A DNA stretch of 7,189 bases from the NCBI GenBank assembly GCA_025459035.1, contig JALORJ010000131.1:1-7189 (forward strand), in the 5' to 3' direction. Both the position numbers and the translations under genes were made by a program. How positions within the stretch are numbered: the stretch's first letter is position 1; each line of letters begins with the position of its first letter. The DNA is from Burkholderiales bacterium. GTDB taxonomy: Bacteria; Pseudomonadota; Gammaproteobacteria; Burkholderiales; Ga0077523. Of the stretch, positions 1 to 5,973 are shown piece by piece. The notes beneath the pieces were generated by a model, which had not been told where the DNA came from, did not search any database, and saw only the letters and a program-made list of their open reading frames with translations.

Positions 1-1029
1 TACACCGCGATGGACTGCGCGCGGACCGCGCTTCGCCTCGGCGCGCGCGTCACGGTGCGCTACCGCCGCGCCCGTTCCGACATGGTGGTGCTGCCCGGCG
101 AGGTCGAGGAGTTCATCGCCGAGGGCGGCGTGCTCGAGACGCAGGTCGCGCCGACGGCCTTCGAGGCCGGGCCCGACGGTCGCGTGGCGGCGGTGCGGAT
201 GGTGCGCACGGCCGCGGCGCCGGCAGGCGCAGGCGGACGCCGCGGCTTCGAGCCGGTCGCCGGCAGCGACACCCGAGCGGCGGCCGACCAGGTGATCCTC
301 GCCACCGGGCAGAGCGCCGACCTCGCGTGGATCGATCCCGCACTCGCTCCGGTGCTGGTCGATGCCGCGGGCCGCCTGACCACCGCGCCGGGCGGTGCCA
401 CGCCGCACCCGAAGCTGTTCGTCGCGGGCGACTACGCGCTCGGGGCGACGACGCTGATCCAGGCCATCGGCCACGCGAAAGCGACGGCGCGCGCGGTCGA
501 CCGCGTGCTGCTCGGGCGCGATCGGCAGGTCGACCGCATCGAGGTCGGGCCGGCGTTCCGGTCGCGCTTCGCCACGGCCGCCGTCGCCCCGCGCGACACC
601 GGTCGCACGGCGGCGATGAACGCCCGCCCGCTCGCACCGATGCCGGTGCTGCCGGTGGCGGCGCGCCGCGCCGATGCCGAGGTCGAGATCGGCCATGCGG
701 CCCCGGCGGCGTCCGCCGAGGCGTCGCGCTGCTACCTGTGCCACTACAAGTTCGAGATCGTCGACGCGCGCTGCGTGCTGTGCGACGAGTGCATCCGCGT
801 CAAGCCCGTCGCCGACTGCATCGTCGAGATCGCCGGACTGATCGAGTCGCCAGACGGTCGCGTCACGGGCCACGTCCCCGTGGCCGCGGGGCGCACCGAC
901 TCGCTGTACTACCACCGGCTGTGGATCGACCAGGACCGCTGCGTGCGCTGCGGTCAGTGCGAAGCCGTGTGCCCGACCGGCGCGATCACGATCCAGAAGG
1001 TCTCGCCGGTCTGCGAACGCCATCCCTGA
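1..1029 (+). CDS. FAD/NAD(P)H oxidoreductase, GltD-like, with C-terminal 4Fe-4S ferredoxin domain (5' truncated by window)
   Basis: The reading frame is open from base 1 and ends at TGA 1027-1029, giving 342 visible residues; the N-terminal FAD-binding part lies outside. The first residues (TAMDCARTALRLGARVTV) match the NADPH-binding strand and helix of glutamate synthase small subunit-type oxidoreductases. An ATG-type motif (VILATGQ, about residues 98-104) and the FAD-binding GD box (FVAGDYALGATTLIQAIGHA, from about 140) complete the flavoprotein core. The last 100 residues carry nine clustered cysteines: C244/C247, C258/C261/C264/C273 and C314/C317/C320/C324, plus a terminal C338. The CVRCGQCEAVCP block is a standard 4Fe-4S motif. 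The protein probably passes electrons between NAD(P)H, FAD and iron-sulfur clusters in the cytoplasm. It could serve glutamate synthase-like chemistry or be the flavoprotein subunit of a ferredoxin-linked oxidoreductase. The partner is not visible, so the substrate stays open. Confidence 0.85.
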   Translation, partial: YTAMDCARTALRLGARVTVRYRRARSDMVVLPGEVEEFIAEGGVLETQVAPTAFEAGPDGRVAAVRMVRTAAAPAGAGGRRGFEPVAGSDTRAAADQVILATGQSADLAWIDPALAPVLVDAAGRLTTAPGGATPHPKLFVAGDYALGATTLIQAIGHAKATARAVDRVLLGRDRQVDRIEVGPAFRSRFATAAVAPRDTGRTAAMNARPLAPMPVLPVAARRADAEVEIGHAAPAASAEASRCYLCHYKFEIVDARCVLCDECIRVKPVADCIVEIAGLIESPDGRVTGHVPVAAGRTDSLYYHRLWIDQDRCVRCGQCEAVCPTGAITIQKVSPVCERHP

Positions 1030-1033
1030 GTTC

Positions 1034-1073
1034 GCGGCGTCGACGCGCCGCACGCCGCGCCGAGGTTGCCTCG
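1034..1073 (+). repeat. Two GC-rich inverted repeats after the oxidoreductase stop
   Basis: Just after the stop codon at 1029, GCGGCG (1034-1039) pairs with CGCCGC (1046-1051) across a 6-base loop; a perfect 10-base palindrome (1037-1046) lies inside. A second hairpin follows: CGAGG (1061-1065) and CCTCG (1069-1073) around TTG. There is no T-run, so this is not a classical intrinsic terminator. It could slow polymerase or protect the mRNA end, but short GC palindromes are common by chance at this base composition. Confidence 0.3.
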
Positions 1074-1094
1074 TCATCGGCGGTTCGTGATACT
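1066..1094 (+). promoter_or_regulatory. Candidate sigma70-type promoter for the HNH/M48 gene pair
   Basis: TTGCCT (1066-1071) matches four of six bases of the -35 consensus and GATACT (1089-1094) four of six of the -10 consensus, with the ideal 17-base spacing. It sits in the only gap upstream of the HNH gene and would give a leader of about 65 bases. The -35 box overlaps the second hairpin of the upstream gap. It is a pattern match only. Confidence 0.3.
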
Positions 1095-1153
1095 CGAGCG
1101 GTGTGGTCGCGGTCGTGGCGTCGCAAGGCGCACGCGGCGACCGCGCTGCCGAC

Positions 1154-1159
1154 AGGGAG
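1154..1159 (+). promoter_or_regulatory. Shine-Dalgarno that sets the HNH start
   Basis: AGGGAG lies 8 bases before GTG 1168. It is the only good ribosome binding site near this gene and favours GTG 1168 over the longer open frame that reaches back to a TTG at 1066, which would add an arginine-rich, unconserved-looking stretch. Confidence 0.6.
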
Positions 1160-1167
1160 TCCGCCCA

Positions 1168-1731
1168 GTGCCGTTGATCCTCGCGCTCGACGCCGCCGGC
1201 CATCCCAGCCGCTGGCTGATGGTCGAGGAAGCCATCACGTACCACGCGCGCCGCATGGTCGCCTGGTCGCTGGGCGACGTCGTCGCCACGTACCGCGGCG
1301 GCGTGTCGCGGCTCACCGGCGAGCGCTCGGCGCTGTCGACGTCCAGCATCATCGCGATCAAGGGCGCGGCCGAACTGGTGCGCTCGGGGCAGGTCGAGCC
1401 GCATCTCACCAACACCGCGCTGTTCGCGCGCGATCGCCACATCTGCGCCTACTGCGGTGATCGCTTCCGCGACCGCGACCTGTCGCGCGACCACGTGGTG
1501 CCGGTGTACCGCGGCGGGCGCAACCGCTGGATGAACGTCGTCACCGCGTGCCGGAGCTGCAACATCCGCAAGGGCGGGCGCACGCCCGAGTCCGCGCACA
1601 TGCCGCTGCTGTACGCGCCGTACGTGCCCAACCGGCACGAGCACCTGATCCTGCAGAACCGCCGCATCCTGCAGGACCAGATGGAGTACCTGATGACCAA
1701 GGTCCCCCGGCACAGCCGGTTGTTCTCGTGA
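1168..1731 (+). CDS. HNH endonuclease family protein
   Basis: 187 residues from GTG 1168. The C-terminal half has an HNH nuclease module: zinc cysteines C93/C96 (CAYC) and C128/C131 (CRSC), the catalytic DH pair D108-H109 (DHVVP) ending the beta strand, N123 and the C-terminal NIRKGG element. The N-terminal ~80 residues (motifs AWSLGD, YRGG, SRLTGERSAL) resemble the front part of a chromosomal HNH family found in many proteobacteria, whose role is not established as far as I know. HNH folds cut or nick DNA using one metal ion; the substrate here cannot be read from sequence. No methylase, integrase or phage gene lies beside it, so a restriction or mobile-element role is not supported. The stop overlaps the next start by one base (TGATG), suggesting the two are made together. 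Confidence 0.85.
   Translation: MPLILALDAAGHPSRWLMVEEAITYHARRMVAWSLGDVVATYRGGVSRLTGERSALSTSSIIAIKGAAELVRSGQVEPHLTNTALFARDRHICAYCGDRFRDRDLSRDHVVPVYRGGRNRWMNVVTACRSCNIRKGGRTPESAHMPLLYAPYVPNRHEHLILQNRRILQDQMEYLMTKVPRHSRLFS
1707..1726 (+). terminator. Terminator-like hairpin inside the 3' end of the HNH gene
   Basis: CCGGC (1707-1711) and GCCGG (1715-1719) form a five-base stem around ACA, followed at once by a T-rich stretch (TTGTTCT, 1720-1726). It lies in the last codons of the HNH gene and ends five bases before the next start. It might cause partial termination or occlude the M48 start until a ribosome opens it. The short stem makes it weak. Confidence 0.2.
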
Positions 1732-2618
1732 TGCGCATGCGCCGGTTCGCGGCGACCGTCGCGGTCGCCGCCGCGATCGCCGGGCTTTCGGGTTGCCAGA
1801 CCAATCCGGTCACCGGTCGCAGCCAGCTGATCTTCGTGTCCGAGGACTCGGCGATCGCGCAGTCGAAGCAGGCCTACGTGCAGATGCTCCAGCCGTTCGC
1901 GAAGGCCGGGAAGCTCGACAACGATCCGGCGGTCACCGCGCGCATCGTCGCCATCACCGAGCGCCTGATCCCGCCGGCCATCGCGTACCGGCCCGAGACG
2001 AAAGACTGGGAGTGGTCGGTGAAGGTCATCGACGACCCGAAGACCGTCAACGCGTGGTGCATGGCGGGCGGCAAGATGGCCTTCTACACGGGGCTCATCG
2101 TCGCGCTGAAGCCGACGGACGACGAGATCGCGCAGGTGATGGGTCACGAGATCGCGCACGCGCTGTCGAAGCACCAGGCCGAGAAGATGAGCCAGGCGAT
2201 GGCCACGCAGGGCGCGGCGCTCGGCGCGTCGATCTTCCTCGGCAGCAAGTACGGCGCGGCGGCCGGTGTCGCCACGATGGCCGCGGCGCAGGTCGCGATC
2301 ACGCTGCCGAACTCGCGCGCGGCCGAGACCGAGGCCGACCGCATCGGCATCGAACTCGCGGCGCGCGCCGGCTACGACCCGCGCGCCGCCGTGACGCTCT
2401 GGCAGAAGATGGGCAAGGCCACCGGCAGTGCCGGCAAGGGCGACTTCTTCAGCACGCATCCGGCGCCCGAGCGACGTCAGGAGCGCCTCGCAGAGCTCGT
2501 GCCGCAGATGCTGCCGTTCTTCGAAGACCCCAGGCCGCGTCCGGTCTTCAAGTTGCGCACGCAGCCGCTGGCCGCGCGACCGGTGTCGGATCCCGCCCGC
2601 GTCGCCGACGCGCGCTGA
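1731..2618 (+). CDS. M48 family zinc metalloprotease, lipoprotein (LoiP/YggG-like)
   Basis: 295 residues from ATG 1731. The N-terminus is a lipoprotein signal: MRMRR, a hydrophobic segment, then lipobox L19-S-G-C22, so the mature protein is probably lipid-anchored at C22. Residue 23 is Q, not D, which fits outer-membrane sorting by the Lol rule, facing the periplasm. The zinc protease motif HEIAH is at 139-143, and E199 in the ETEAD block is the expected third zinc ligand. The GGKMAFYTGLI block (about 113-123) is typical of the family. Such proteases degrade or mature envelope proteins under stress. The C-terminal tail is proline/arginine-rich and shows no TPR repeats, so it is closer in size and layout to LoiP than to BepA. 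No Shine-Dalgarno precedes ATG 1731, so translation probably depends on the overlapping HNH gene. ATG 1737 is an alternative start that keeps the signal peptide. Confidence 0.9.
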   Translation: MRMRRFAATVAVAAAIAGLSGCQTNPVTGRSQLIFVSEDSAIAQSKQAYVQMLQPFAKAGKLDNDPAVTARIVAITERLIPPAIAYRPETKDWEWSVKVIDDPKTVNAWCMAGGKMAFYTGLIVALKPTDDEIAQVMGHEIAHALSKHQAEKMSQAMATQGAALGASIFLGSKYGAAAGVATMAAAQVAITLPNSRAAETEADRIGIELAARAGYDPRAAVTLWQKMGKATGSAGKGDFFSTHPAPERRQERLAELVPQMLPFFEDPRPRPVFKLRTQPLAARPVSDPARVADAR

Positions 2619-2657
2619 CGGCATCTTTCCCCGGACGGGGTCGCCGGCCCTGTCTCG

Positions 2658-2691
2658 GTGCAGGACGCGATCGTCATGCTCGCTGCTGCAC
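2658..2691 (+). repeat. Imperfect hairpin between the M48 gene and ydcS
   Basis: GTGCAG (2658-2663) pairs with CTGCAC (2686-2691), and inside it GCGA (2667-2670) pairs with TCGC (2680-2683) around a 9-base loop; short unpaired bases separate the two helices. It ends six bases before the candidate -35 box of ydcS, so it could be a weak terminator for the upstream genes or a regulator site. No real T-run follows. Confidence 0.3.
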
Positions 2692-2696
2692 GAACC

Positions 2697-2726
2697 TTGT
2701 TCGTCCGGAAGAGTCTTGGCTAGGAT
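2697..2726 (+). promoter_or_regulatory. Weak candidate promoter for the ydcSTUV-patD operon
   Basis: TTGTTC (2697-2702) and TAGGAT (2721-2726) are spaced by 18 bases, matching three and four of six consensus bases. The -10 box is preceded by C, a feature favoured by sigma S in E. coli, where this operon is reported to be sigma S-controlled; applying that here is inference. The resulting leader would be about 37 bases. I found no sigma54 GG-N10-GC pair in the gap. Confidence 0.3.
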
Positions 2727-2757
2727 CCGCGGCCTGCCGATGCCCGGACGTCCCCCA

Positions 2758-2763
2758 AAGGAG
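2758..2763 (+). promoter_or_regulatory. Strong Shine-Dalgarno of ydcS
   Basis: AAGGAG ends six bases before ATG 2770. It decides the start: an in-frame ATG at 2740 would place this site inside the gene and add ten charged residues before the signal peptide. Confidence 0.8.
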
Positions 2764-2769
2764 AGATCC

Positions 2770-3954
2770 ATGTCCCGCCTGACCGTTCCGTCGCGCCTTG
2801 CCGCGCGTGTCCTGACCGTGGCGCTCGCCACTTCCCTCGGTGCCGTGTTCGCGTCGGCGCAAGCCGCCCCGCTGCAGAAGGTCGGCAAGGGCGAAGGCCG
2901 CCTCGACATCGTCGCCTGGCCCGGCTACATCGAGCGCGGCGAGACCGACAAGGCGTTCGACTGGGTGACCGACTTCGAGAAGAAGACCGGCTGCAAGGTC
3001 AACGTGAAGACCGCCGGCACGTCCGACGAGATGGTCGCGCTGATGAACGAAGGCGGCTTCGACCTGGTGACGGCATCGGGTGACGCGAGCCTGCGACTGA
3101 TCGCCGGCAAGAAGGTGCAGGAGATCAACACCAAGCTCGTGCCGAGCTTCTCGAAGGTCGATGCGCGGCTGCAGAAGGCACCGTGGCACTTCGTCGACGG
3201 CAAGCACTACGGCACGCCCTACCAGTGGGGCTACAACGTGCTGGCCTACAACACCACCGTGTTCAAGGAACCGCCGAAGAGCTGGAAGGTGGTGTTCGAG
3301 GAAGCGACGCTGCCCGACGGCAAGTCGAACAAGGGGCGGGTGCAGGCCTTCGACGGCCCGATCTACATCGCCGACGCGGCGCTGTACCTGAAGGCAGCCA
3401 AGCCCGAACTGGGCATCAAGGATCCGTACCAGCTCAACGACGCGCAGTACAAGGCCGCGCTCGAGCTGCTGCGTGCGCAGCGCAAGCTGGTGTCGCGCTA
3501 CTGGCATGACGCGATGGTGCAGATCGACGACTTCAAGAACGAAGGCGTGGTCGCGTCGTCGTCGTGGGGCTTCCAGGTCAATCTGCTGAAGGGCGAGAAC
3601 AAGCCGATCGGCAGCGTGGTTCCGGTCGAAGGCGCCACCGGCTGGGCCGACACGACGATGCTGCACGCGAACGCGAAGAACCCGAACTGCGCGTACATGT
3701 GGATGGAGCATTCGCTGAGCGACAAGCTTCAGGGCGACCTCGCGGCGTGGTTCAGCTCGGTGCCGTCGGTACCGTCGGCGTGCAAGGGCAACAAGCTGCT
3801 GGGCGCCGAGGGCTGCAAGACCAACGGTGCGGACGAGTTCGATCGCATCGCGTTCTGGAAGACCCCGGTGGCCAAGTGCGAACTGCACAAGGATGGCTGC
3901 GTGCCCTACTACCGCTGGGTGTCGGACTACATCGCGATCCTCGGCGGGCGCTGA
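2770..3954 (+). CDS. ydcS: Periplasmic substrate-binding protein of a polyamine-type ABC transporter (YdcS-like)
   Basis: 394 residues. A Sec signal peptide (MSRLTVPSRLAARV, then a hydrophobic stretch) probably ends at AQA-32 or ASA-30. The mature protein starts with RLDIVAWPGYIERG (44-57) and continues with TSDEMVALM, DLVTASGDASLRLI, YGTPYQWGYN, GPIYIADAAL and FKNEGVVASSSW. As I recall E. coli YdcS (381 residues), these blocks are nearly identical, a much closer match than to PotD or PotF. It captures a cationic amine, probably putrescine or a related compound, in the periplasm and delivers it to the YdcUV permeases. E. coli YdcS has also been reported to make polyhydroxybutyrate; nothing here tests that. 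The mature protein has six cysteines (C75, C307, C338, C349, C370, C377); the last two flank a short loop that E. coli YdcS seems to lack. The TGA overlaps the ATG of an 11-codon minicistron leading to ydcT. Confidence 0.93.
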   Translation: MSRLTVPSRLAARVLTVALATSLGAVFASAQAAPLQKVGKGEGRLDIVAWPGYIERGETDKAFDWVTDFEKKTGCKVNVKTAGTSDEMVALMNEGGFDLVTASGDASLRLIAGKKVQEINTKLVPSFSKVDARLQKAPWHFVDGKHYGTPYQWGYNVLAYNTTVFKEPPKSWKVVFEEATLPDGKSNKGRVQAFDGPIYIADAALYLKAAKPELGIKDPYQLNDAQYKAALELLRAQRKLVSRYWHDAMVQIDDFKNEGVVASSSWGFQVNLLKGENKPIGSVVPVEGATGWADTTMLHANAKNPNCAYMWMEHSLSDKLQGDLAAWFSSVPSVPSACKGNKLLGAEGCKTNGADEFDRIAFWKTPVAKCELHKDGCVPYYRWVSDYIAILGGR

Positions 3955-3989
3955 TGCCCGCAGCGTCCAGCGCGCGCCTGCGGTCATGA
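3954..3989 (+). other. 11-codon minicistron linking ydcS to ydcT (possible coupling element)
   Basis: ATG 3954 overlaps the ydcS stop (TGATG) and opens a frame of 11 codons that ends at TGA 3987-3989, overlapping the ydcT start (ATGA at 3986-3989). The peptide (MPAASSARLRS) has no evident function. A ribosome ending ydcS could restart here and be delivered to the ydcT start, which has no Shine-Dalgarno of its own. It could equally be chance in a 31-base spacer. Confidence 0.3.
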
Positions 3990-5026
3990 CCGCCGCAGGC
4001 GTGCCTGCCGTCGCCTTCGAGGGCGTCACCCGTCGGTTCGGCGACGTGCTCGCCGTCGACGACGTGTCGTTCTCGATCGCCGACGGCGAGTTCTTCTCGA
4101 TGCTCGGGCCCTCCGGCTCGGGCAAGACGACGTGTCTGCGGCTCGTGGCCGGGTTCGAGCAACCCGGCAGCGGCCACATCCGCATCCACGGCGTCAACGT
4201 CGAAGGCGTTCCGCCCTACCGGCGCGACGTCAACACCGTGTTCCAGGACTACGCGCTGTTCCCGCACATGACCGTGGGCGGCAACATCGAGTACGGCCTG
4301 ATGATCCGCAAGGTGCCGGCGGCCGAGCGCCGGCGGCGCGCGGAAGAGATGCTCGCGCTCGTCAAGCTCGACGGCCTGTACGCGCGCAAGCCCGGGCAGT
4401 TGTCGGGCGGCCAGCGTCAGCGCGTGGCGCTCGCGCGCGCCCTGATCAACCAGCCGCGCGTGCTGCTGCTCGACGAACCGCTCGGGGCCCTCGACCTCAA
4501 GCTGCGCGAGGCGATGCAGGCCGAGCTCAAGGCCATCCAGCGCCAGGTGGGTATCACGTTCGTGTACGTGACGCACGACCAGGGCGAAGCGCTGTCGATG
4601 AGCGACCGGCTCGCGGTGTTCAACCGCGGCCGCATCGAGCAGATCGGCTCGCCCGCCGAGGTGTACGACCATCCCGCGACGCCGTTCGTCGCCGGCTTCG
4701 TCGGCCAGACCAATCTGCTCGAGGGCTACCTCGCGCAGCGGCTCGGCGGCTTCCCGGCCACCTACGCCGTGCGGCCCGAGCGCATCCGTATCGTCGCGCC
4801 CGACGCCGACGTGCCGTCCGGATTCGCGTCGATCGACGGCAAGGTCGCGTCGGTCACCTACCTCGGCGCCAACTCGCGGGTCGAGGTCGATGCCGACGGC
4901 GGCATGCTCGCGGTCGTCGAGCAGAACGTCGACGGGGGTGCATCGGTCGCCGGGCGCGTCCCCGGCGCCGTCGTGCGACTGGTGGTCGACCGACGTCACA
5001 TCCAGGCCGTCTCCGCGAGCCGATGA
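3986..5026 (+). CDS. ydcT: ABC transporter ATP-binding protein, polyamine family (YdcT-like)
   Basis: 346 residues. It shows a complete nucleotide-binding domain: Walker A GPSGSGKTT (41-49, K47), Q-loop Q87 in FQDYALFPHM, signature LSGGQ (139-143), Walker B LLLDEP with D163/E164, D-loop ALD (168-170) and switch H197 in VTHDQGEALSMSD. After about residue 235 comes a TOBE-type C-terminal domain (AVRPERIRI; KVASVTYLGANSRVEV), usual for the PotA/CUT1-type importers. It hydrolyses ATP on the cytoplasmic face to drive uptake through YdcU/YdcV. The block GEFFSMLGPSGSGKTTCLRL and the length agree with E. coli YdcT as I remember it. ATG 3986 is chosen because the conserved domain begins about eight residues later and no upstream in-frame start has a ribosome site. 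Its stop overlaps the ydcU start by four bases (ATGA, 5023-5026). Confidence 0.93.
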   Translation: MTAAGVPAVAFEGVTRRFGDVLAVDDVSFSIADGEFFSMLGPSGSGKTTCLRLVAGFEQPGSGHIRIHGVNVEGVPPYRRDVNTVFQDYALFPHMTVGGNIEYGLMIRKVPAAERRRRAEEMLALVKLDGLYARKPGQLSGGQRQRVALARALINQPRVLLLDEPLGALDLKLREAMQAELKAIQRQVGITFVYVTHDQGEALSMSDRLAVFNRGRIEQIGSPAEVYDHPATPFVAGFVGQTNLLEGYLAQRLGGFPATYAVRPERIRIVAPDADVPSGFASIDGKVASVTYLGANSRVEVDADGGMLAVVEQNVDGGASVAGRVPGAVVRLVVDRRHIQAVSASR

Positions 5027-5973
5027 CCGCGGCTGCGCTGCCGGCGCCGCGTCAGCGCGGGGGCGCCCTGTCGGGCCTGTCGAGCTTCCTGCACGGGCGG
5101 CCCGGCCTGCTGCTGGCGCTGCTGCTCGCGCCACCGCTCGTGTGGCTGGGGATCATCTATCTCGGCTCGCTGTTCACGCTGCTCGCGCACAGCTTCTTCG
5201 GCCTCGACGAGTTCTCCGGTGTCATGGTGCGCGAGGTCACGCTCGACACCTGGAAGGAGTTCTTCGGCAACGCGTCCAACGGCGACGTGGTGCTGCGCTC
5301 GGCCCTGATGGCTGCCGCCGTCACCGCCGCCGATGCGCTGATCGCGTTCCCGCTCGCGTACTTCATGGTGCGCTTCGCCGGCATTCGCACCCGCGGCCTG
5401 CTGTACCTCGCCGTCATGCTGCCGCTGTGGTCGAGCTACCTCGTGCGCGTCTACGCGTGGAAGCTGATCCTCGCCAAGGAAGGCATCGTGAGCTGGTTCG
5501 CGCAGCAGCTGCACCTCGGCTGGCTGCTCGAAGCGGTACTCGAAATACCGGTCGTCGGCGGTCCGTCGCTGTCGACGTCGTACATCGGCACCTTCATCGT
5601 CTTCAGCTACATCTGGCTGCCGTTCATGATCCTGCCGATCGTCGCCGCGCTCGAGCGCGTGCCCGGCTCGGTGATCGAAGCGTCGGGCGATCTGGGCGCC
5701 GATGCCGGTCAGACCTTCCGCAAGGTGATCCTGCCGCTCGCGTTCCCCGGGGTCGTCGCCGGATCGATCTTCACGTTCTCGCTGACGCTGGGCGACTACA
5801 TCATCCCCAGCATCATCGGCAAGTCGACGCCGTTCCTCGGCGAGACCGTGTTCAGGCTGCAGGGCACCGCCGGCAACATCCCGATGGCCGCCGCCTTCAC
5901 GGTCGTGCCGGTCGTGGTGATGGGCGTGTACCTGATGGTGGCCAAACGCCTCGGAGCCTTCGATGCCCTCTGA
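5023..5973 (+). CDS. ydcU: ABC transporter permease, polyamine family (YdcU-like)
   Basis: 316 residues and six predicted membrane segments, at about 28-54, 93-116, 125-148, 187-210, 244-266 and 289-310. The EAA loop that docks onto the ATPase starts at E219 (EASGDLGADAGQTFRKVILP). The large periplasmic loop between segments 1 and 2 (FFGLDEFSGVMVREVTLDTW) and the order of segments are those of PotB/PotH-type permeases. It forms one half of the inner-membrane channel together with YdcV. The C-terminus KRLGAFDAL is the same as I remember for E. coli YdcU; its final codons are also the start of the next gene. ATG 5023 lies in the ATGA overlap with ydcT and has no strong Shine-Dalgarno, so translation is probably coupled. 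Confidence 0.93.
   Translation: MTAAALPAPRQRGGALSGLSSFLHGRPGLLLALLLAPPLVWLGIIYLGSLFTLLAHSFFGLDEFSGVMVREVTLDTWKEFFGNASNGDVVLRSALMAAAVTAADALIAFPLAYFMVRFAGIRTRGLLYLAVMLPLWSSYLVRVYAWKLILAKEGIVSWFAQQLHLGWLLEAVLEIPVVGGPSLSTSYIGTFIVFSYIWLPFMILPIVAALERVPGSVIEASGDLGADAGQTFRKVILPLAFPGVVAGSIFTFSLTLGDYIIPSIIGKSTPFLGETVFRLQGTAGNIPMAAAFTVVPVVVMGVYLMVAKRLGAFDAL

Noticed and set aside
327..1460. + strand alternate frame over the oxidoreductase and HNH genes
   Set aside because: The composition is extremely arginine-rich, and both the flavoprotein/ferredoxin and the HNH motifs lie in other frames.
1030..2618. The HNH gene region as a mobile element or homing endonuclease island
   Set aside because: There are no flanking repeats, no integrase or transposase, no shift in base composition, and the neighbouring genes are intact.
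2629..2640. CCCC/GGGG hairpin shortly after the M48 stop as an intrinsic terminator
   Set aside because: The stem is only four to five bases and no T-run follows.
2746..2753. GGACGTCC palindrome just before the ydcS ribosome site as an operator
   Set aside because: An isolated 8-base palindrome is expected by chance in DNA of this GC content and it does not extend outward.
2428..2769. Upstream in-frame extension of ydcS, including ATG 2740
   Set aside because: It would bury the signal peptide and the strong Shine-Dalgarno at 2758-2763, and most of it overlaps the M48 gene.
1449..2909. - strand open frame spanning the HNH end, the M48 gene and the ydcS start
   Set aside because: It crosses three real genes and their gap, is arginine-rich throughout and has no ribosome site I would trust.
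2674..4197. Long open frame on the - strand opposite ydcS and the start of ydcT
   Set aside because: It is the mirror of a clearly recognised + strand gene; high third-position GC keeps antisense frames open. The translation is arginine/valine/leucine-rich with no recognisable domain.
3752..5134. Long - strand open frame opposite ydcT
   Set aside because: It lies fully over the ATPase gene, whose motifs are complete, and has low-complexity composition typical of GC-rich shadow frames.
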